A stretch of 11,330 bases of DNA, taken from contig BBXU01000537.1 of NCBI GenBank assembly GCA_001598975.1, forward strand, positions 1 through 11,330. Reading direction: 5' to 3'. This document shows positions 8,193 through 11,330 of this stretch, piece by piece. The notes below the pieces were generated by a model. It was not told the origin of the DNA. It searched no databases and saw only the letters and a list, made by a program, of their open reading frames with translations. Made by a program: the position numbers and the translations under genes. Source of the stretch: Parachlorella kessleri (Eukaryota; Chlorophyta; Trebouxiophyceae; Chlorellales; Chlorellaceae). Every line of letters starts with the position of its first letter. Position 1 is the stretch's first letter.

Positions 8193-8625
8193 CAGGTTTT
8201 TGGTTTGTAGGGTCCCAGGGGCCCAGGTTGATCCCTATCTGTGGGTTTTCGGGTTTCCCTGTTGCTGACGTGTCCCTGCGAAGGGCGCGCCCGCCTCCTA
8301 TCAGGTGTGGGTGGACTCTTGGAAGGTGTGCATCGTTGGTTGTCATTGATATCCAGCAAAGGCCTCGGACGGATTGTATGCAGCGCTAGGCATGCGGTTG
8401 GGCATCAGGCATCAGGGTCCAGGACCTGGTTGGCCTGGAATTAATCACCGAATTGGTTCCAAAGCTGCTTCTTTTTTCTCTCAACTGCTACTGGGTGCCG
8501 ACCGCCTCCGGTCCACGTCAGCAAGCGCGAGCATGGGTCTAAATGGTTGAATGCATTGAACGAGGTGTTGAGGATGCTATGTTCATCATACGTCCTTGTC
8601 GCGTCGATGGCATATATGAGAAAGT
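8193..8625. promoter_or_regulatory. Divergent intergenic region, probable shared promoter
   Basis: The 433 nt separate the phosphoesterase ATG (minus strand, 8192) from the first glycosyltransferase ATG (plus strand, 8626). Both 5' UTRs and core promoters should lie here. No clear TATA box or other site can be named; catatatgag at 8611 is AT-rich but too close to the ATG for a TATA box. The short direct repeat gcatcaggcatcag is at 8402-8415. No gene is seen in it. Confidence 0.5.
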
Positions 8626-11330
8626 ATGAAGTTTGTTGTGACACGGTCGTTCGTAGGCAGTGAAAGTATGCGACATTGCTGTCCAAGACAGCTGCAAGTG
8701 TGGTTCCTCGTGGCCATGATGGCCCTCGTACTGGTAACAGCGCAGCTGGCAGTGCTGATGCGCGGGTGTCGGTCGCCTTCGCTCACAGCTTCCAGTGGTA
8801 CGGTGCAGCACCGGTGGCAAACCCAGGGCTTGGACGAGCCCTTGTATTCAGCACCCCATGGTGAAGCGGAGGAAATCCAGGGTGCTTTACAAGCGGAACA
8901 GGAGCCTAAGTGGACCAGTGGTAGGCTTGGGGTCGCTCCCGGGGCTAAGTCACAGCTGGTGCACCTTGCCTAGTTTGCCTGCTTGAATATCCACGCCAGG
9001 AGTCGTGCCTGGCGGCGTGGCGCGCGCTGCGGCCCTTGATGTGGTGGTACTCAGCACTGCGTGCGGTTCTCAAAGCCCAGAAGCGCAGCACTGCTGTCAG
9101 CCTTTTCGGTGGACGTTGCGCTTACCGCCCCACACGACTGACAGTCTCGCCCACAACCTCCAAGTCCATCGACGCGTCGCTCTTCCTTGCATGCACCCCC
9201 TCGCTTCCTGACTCTTCTCCCGCCAGTTCTTGCCGTCCAGGAGGCCACCTCACCAAGGAGATCTTCCTAGCCGCCAGCCGCGACCCCCGGCTGCTCCAGC
9301 AGGAGGCGATAGCGAGGGCCTTCCTGCCGACGCCCTGGCTGCTGCCGCCGCTGCCGTCAGAAGGCGGCGGCAGCCGCGGCGGCGGTGGTGGCAGCCGGGG
9401 GGAGGGCGGCAGCAAGTGGGGTCCTGACGGGGGCGACACCAGCAGCGGGGGCGGCGGCGGCAGCAGCCACAGCGTGGGTCGCCGGCGGGCGTTGCTGGCG
9501 CCGCCCAACTTCAGGGGCTTGGAGAACGACTTGGATGGTCTATTACAAGCAAGGTCCCAGCCCGTAGGGACCTACAGCAAGGCCATCTCGGTGGTGCACT
9601 TCAACCACCACCACACGCTGATGCTGCAGAACTGGATCTACTCTGCCGTCAAGTGAGTCACTCAGTAGATTGGAATGCACTGCGGCGGGTTGGTGCGTGA
9701 CGGCCCCCACGCATACGTCGCTAGGGGTAGCCCATCTTGGGCAGATATGTCCCCTCCGCCTACTGCAGCTGTTCGGGCGCTGGTGCATGCACACACTGCC
9801 AGGTGGCCCAGTTCTGTCCCCTGCTTGTCTGCCGAGGCCCCCAGGGGCGTTGCTTATGTTGTGTCGGGTCCCCTCACCTACCCACCCACCCCGCCAACCA
9901 CTGCCACTGTTACCCCCTCTATGTCTGCGGCACACACCACCCCTGCTTAGCTTGGGAAGTGTCCCAATCCTCGGGGAGTGTCCCAATCCTTGGGGAGTGT
10001 CTCACCGCCGTGCTGTACTTCTCTGCAGGTGGGCGGGCATCGAGAACTACATAGTGGCTACCTGGGACGATGAGAGCCTGCGGGTGTGCCTGGACCTCAA
10101 CCTGCCCTGCTACAACGCCACCAGCTACCTGCCCCTCCCCACCACGACCGCGGGGGAGTCCCGGTTCTACAGGGGCGACTTCATAGCCATCACATGGCTG
10201 AAGCCGCTGCTGGCCAGGTGAGGCGAGCCTCTGGCTTGGTGAGCGCTTGTAGCCACCGGCATGTGGGTGCATGTGGACGCCAGCGCTAGCTAGCCAGCTA
10301 CCGGTCGCGGGGCGAGAGCTGTATATGCGATGCAGAGATGCCCTGCAAGTTGCAACCAGGCCGTCTCGCGGCTTCCTGGGGTTGTGTCCCTCCACACAGA
10401 TCCTTCCCTGCCTCGCCAGCTGCCGCTCACCCCTTCCTGGCCTGCTCTGCCTGTCAGGGAGGGATCCTGCTACCCTACCATGCGACAGCACCACCGGGTG
10501 GGGATTGCTCCATGGGACCCCCAGCCGCCCCCGCTGCGCTGCAGGGAGCTGGTGCCCCGCGGCTATTGTAGCCCAGGGTCCAGACTGCTCCATCCCCCCG
10601 GGTGCCTTGCAGGGAGCTGGTGTCCCGCGGCTACCTGGTGCACGTGTGTGACGTGGACGTGGCCTTCCCGCCAAAAGCCTTCTGGCCCTCCGTGCTGCGC
10701 TTTTTGGAGCCAGCTGGCGCTGACGTGGCCATGGAGAGGGACTACTTTGGGCCCATCAACTGCGGCAGCATGGTGAGCGCGACGACAGGCATGTGCGTGC
10801 TTTGCTGTTGTTACCCGTGCCGTCAGGGGGTGGCTGGTCGTGTCAACTGAGGCAGCATGGTGAGCGCAGCGACCGGGGAGTATGTAGAGCTCGCATGCCC
10901 AGGGGCTGCTGCCGTGTCTACTGCGGCTGCATGGCGAGCCACGACAGGGGAGTGTGGACGTTGCTGGCGCTGCTGTGCACCTGGCTGGCCAGGGCATCCA
11001 CTCTGCTGACCCTCCTTATGCTGCCACCATTAGTAGGCGAGCCATGCATGCGCCCCCCCCCCCCCCCACCCCACCACCACACACATACACACACCCCACA
11101 CCCCACACCACCACCACCCGTTGACCACAGGCTGTCAATATTGACGCATGCCGCCGCCGCAAGTCGTCAGCATGGCAGCAGTCAAGGGCTCCCCATGCTG
11201 CCCCTCGCACCCCCAGTCATTCTACCCCGCTACCCCCTTGTTTGCTGGTCATCCTGCCCTCCCGCGCCTTCTCGCCAGACTTGTGATCCTTGCCTCAGCA
11301 TCCTCACCCCAAGCTACCTGCCCCAAGCTT
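8626..11330 (+). CDS. Type II membrane glycosyltransferase, PF03407/GT77-like (3' partial)
   Basis: Exons are 8626-8920, 9241-9652, 10029-10217, 10613-10772, and probably from 11131 onward; all junctions match in phase. The first ATG (8626) follows an in-frame stop at 8617. The second, at 8668, would give the shorter tail MRHCCPRQLQ and is equally plausible. A membrane anchor (VWFLVAMMALVLVTAQLAVL, residues about 25-45) follows a basic tail, which suggests a Golgi type II topology. Exon 2 holds a Gly/Ser-rich linker, then VVHFNHHHTLMLQNWIYSA. Exon 3 has GIENYIVATWDDESLRVCLD and WLKPLLAR. Exon 4 has RGYLVHVCDVDVAF with the DVD metal/nucleotide-sugar motif (D312, D314), then GPINCGSM. This order of motifs fits nucleotide-diphospho-sugar transferases, which in plants and algae often add arabinose, galactose or xylose to wall proteins and glycans. 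The sugar and acceptor cannot be told from the sequence. Confidence 0.78.
9360..9475 (+). repeat. Gly/Ser-rich linker of the glycosyltransferase
   Basis: GGC and AGC-type codons are repeated within exon 2, encoding a flexible Gly/Ser/Arg linker between the stem and the catalytic domain. Other frames of the same GC-rich stretch give artificial Pro- and Arg-rich open frames. Confidence 0.75.
9956..10003. repeat. 19-bp tandem repeat, about 2.5 copies, in intron 2 of the glycosyltransferase
   Basis: Units start at 9956, 9975 and 9994. The core is GTGTCCCAATCCT(C/T)GG; the third copy is partial (ggagtgtctc). It lies 25 nt upstream of the exon 3 acceptor at 10028. Confidence 0.8.
10539..10640 (+). 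repeat. Duplicated acceptor plus exon 4 start
   Basis: The upstream copy, ctgcag|GGAGCTGGTGCCCCGCGGCTA (exon-like base 10545), repeats the functional ccttgcag|GGAGCTGGTGTCCCGCGGCTA (exon base 10613). The offset is 68 bp, not a multiple of three. The two copies differ at one base over the first 21 exon bases. Using the upstream acceptor would therefore shift the frame ahead of the DVD motif. Confidence 0.85.
10752..10950 (+). repeat. Tandem copies of the exon 4 donor junction
   Basis: The functional end is TCAACTGCGGCAGCATG|GTGAGCGC (exon end 10772). Copy 2 is TCAACTGAGGCAGCATG|GTGAGCGC (equivalent end 10859, offset 87 bp, in frame). Copy 3 is TCTACTGCGGCTGCATG|GCGAGC (equivalent end 10933, offset 74 bp). 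In copy 2 a TGC Cys codon has become an in-frame TGA (10848-10850). Copy 3 has lost the GT. Confidence 0.85.
11051..11119. repeat. Poly-C and CA/CCCA tract before exon 5
   Basis: A run of about 17 C (11051-11067) is followed by CCACC and CACACA repeats. On the plus strand it forms a long pyrimidine/CA-rich tract leading to the acceptor ttgaccacag at 11130. Confidence 0.8.
11131..11286 (+). CDS. Glycosyltransferase exon 5 (start supported, end uncertain)
   Basis: The acceptor ends at 11130 and the phase (0) matches exon 4. The join reads INCGSM then AVNIDACRRRKSS, plausible for the strand after the DXD region, where related enzymes often have (N)xGxM followed by a basic or Asp-containing stretch. 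The frame stays open to TGA at 11284-11286, but the later part (RTPSHSTPLPPCLL) looks intronic. A donor probably lies in between; no site there matches the consensus well, and CC|GCAAGT at 11159 is one weak candidate. Confidence 0.4.
   Translation, partial: AVNIDACRRRKSSAWQQSRAPHAAPRTPSHSTPLPPCLLVILPSRAFSPDL

Noticed and set aside
9122..9508. Pro-rich minus-strand open frame
   Set aside because: It is the complement of the Gly/Ser-rich linker of the glycosyltransferase; the apparent Pro runs are an artefact of GGC repeats.
9919..10674. 251-codon open frame on the minus strand
   Set aside because: It is antisense to glycosyltransferase exons 3 and 4, whose phases and motifs are clear; it is a shadow of GC-rich coding sequence.

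Overview
The window is nuclear DNA from an intron-rich, GC-rich eukaryote, most likely a green alga of the Chlamydomonadales (Chlamydomonas, Volvox or Haematococcus type). Signs of this are spliced genes with short exons (about 90-410 nt) and introns of about 240-670 nt with GT-AG borders, G+C-rich coding sequence, Gly-rich linkers, many simple and tandem repeats in introns, and a TGTAA element, the usual volvocine polyadenylation signal, after one gene. The exact species cannot be named from sequence alone.

Three protein-coding genes can be assembled by hand from exons whose splice phases agree. (1) Plus strand, 500-1177: the last two exons of a Kelch-repeat protein, whose 5' part lies outside the window. 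(2) Minus strand, 8192 down to 2410: a complete ten-exon gene of 487 codons for a secreted calcineurin-like metallophosphoesterase. It has a signal peptide, all five metal-site motifs (DSH, GDLVHD, GNHD, FHFP, GHFH), and a C-terminal region whose cysteines follow the eight-cysteine (C-C-CC-CXC-C-C) pattern of plant lipid-transfer and seed-inhibitor proteins. (3) Plus strand, 8626 (or 8668) to beyond 11131: the first five exons of a type II membrane glycosyltransferase resembling the nucleotide-diphospho-sugar transferase family (PF03407/GT77), with a DVD metal-binding motif; its 3' end is outside the window.

The Kelch gene and the phosphoesterase gene converge tail to tail, with 1178-2409 between their stop codons. 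The phosphoesterase and glycosyltransferase genes are divergent, with start codons 433 nt apart, and may share a promoter. Two of the products look secretory (one secreted, one probably Golgi), but no functional link is shown.

The most unusual signal is structural. At several exon-intron junctions, in two unrelated genes on opposite strands, the last or first bases of the exon plus the adjoining intron are repeated in tandem inside the intron, leaving decayed or intact decoy splice sites. There is also an out-of-frame cassette with good splice sites inside intron 5 of the phosphoesterase (a possible poison exon), one GC-AG intron, and a 113-bp intronic minisatellite.
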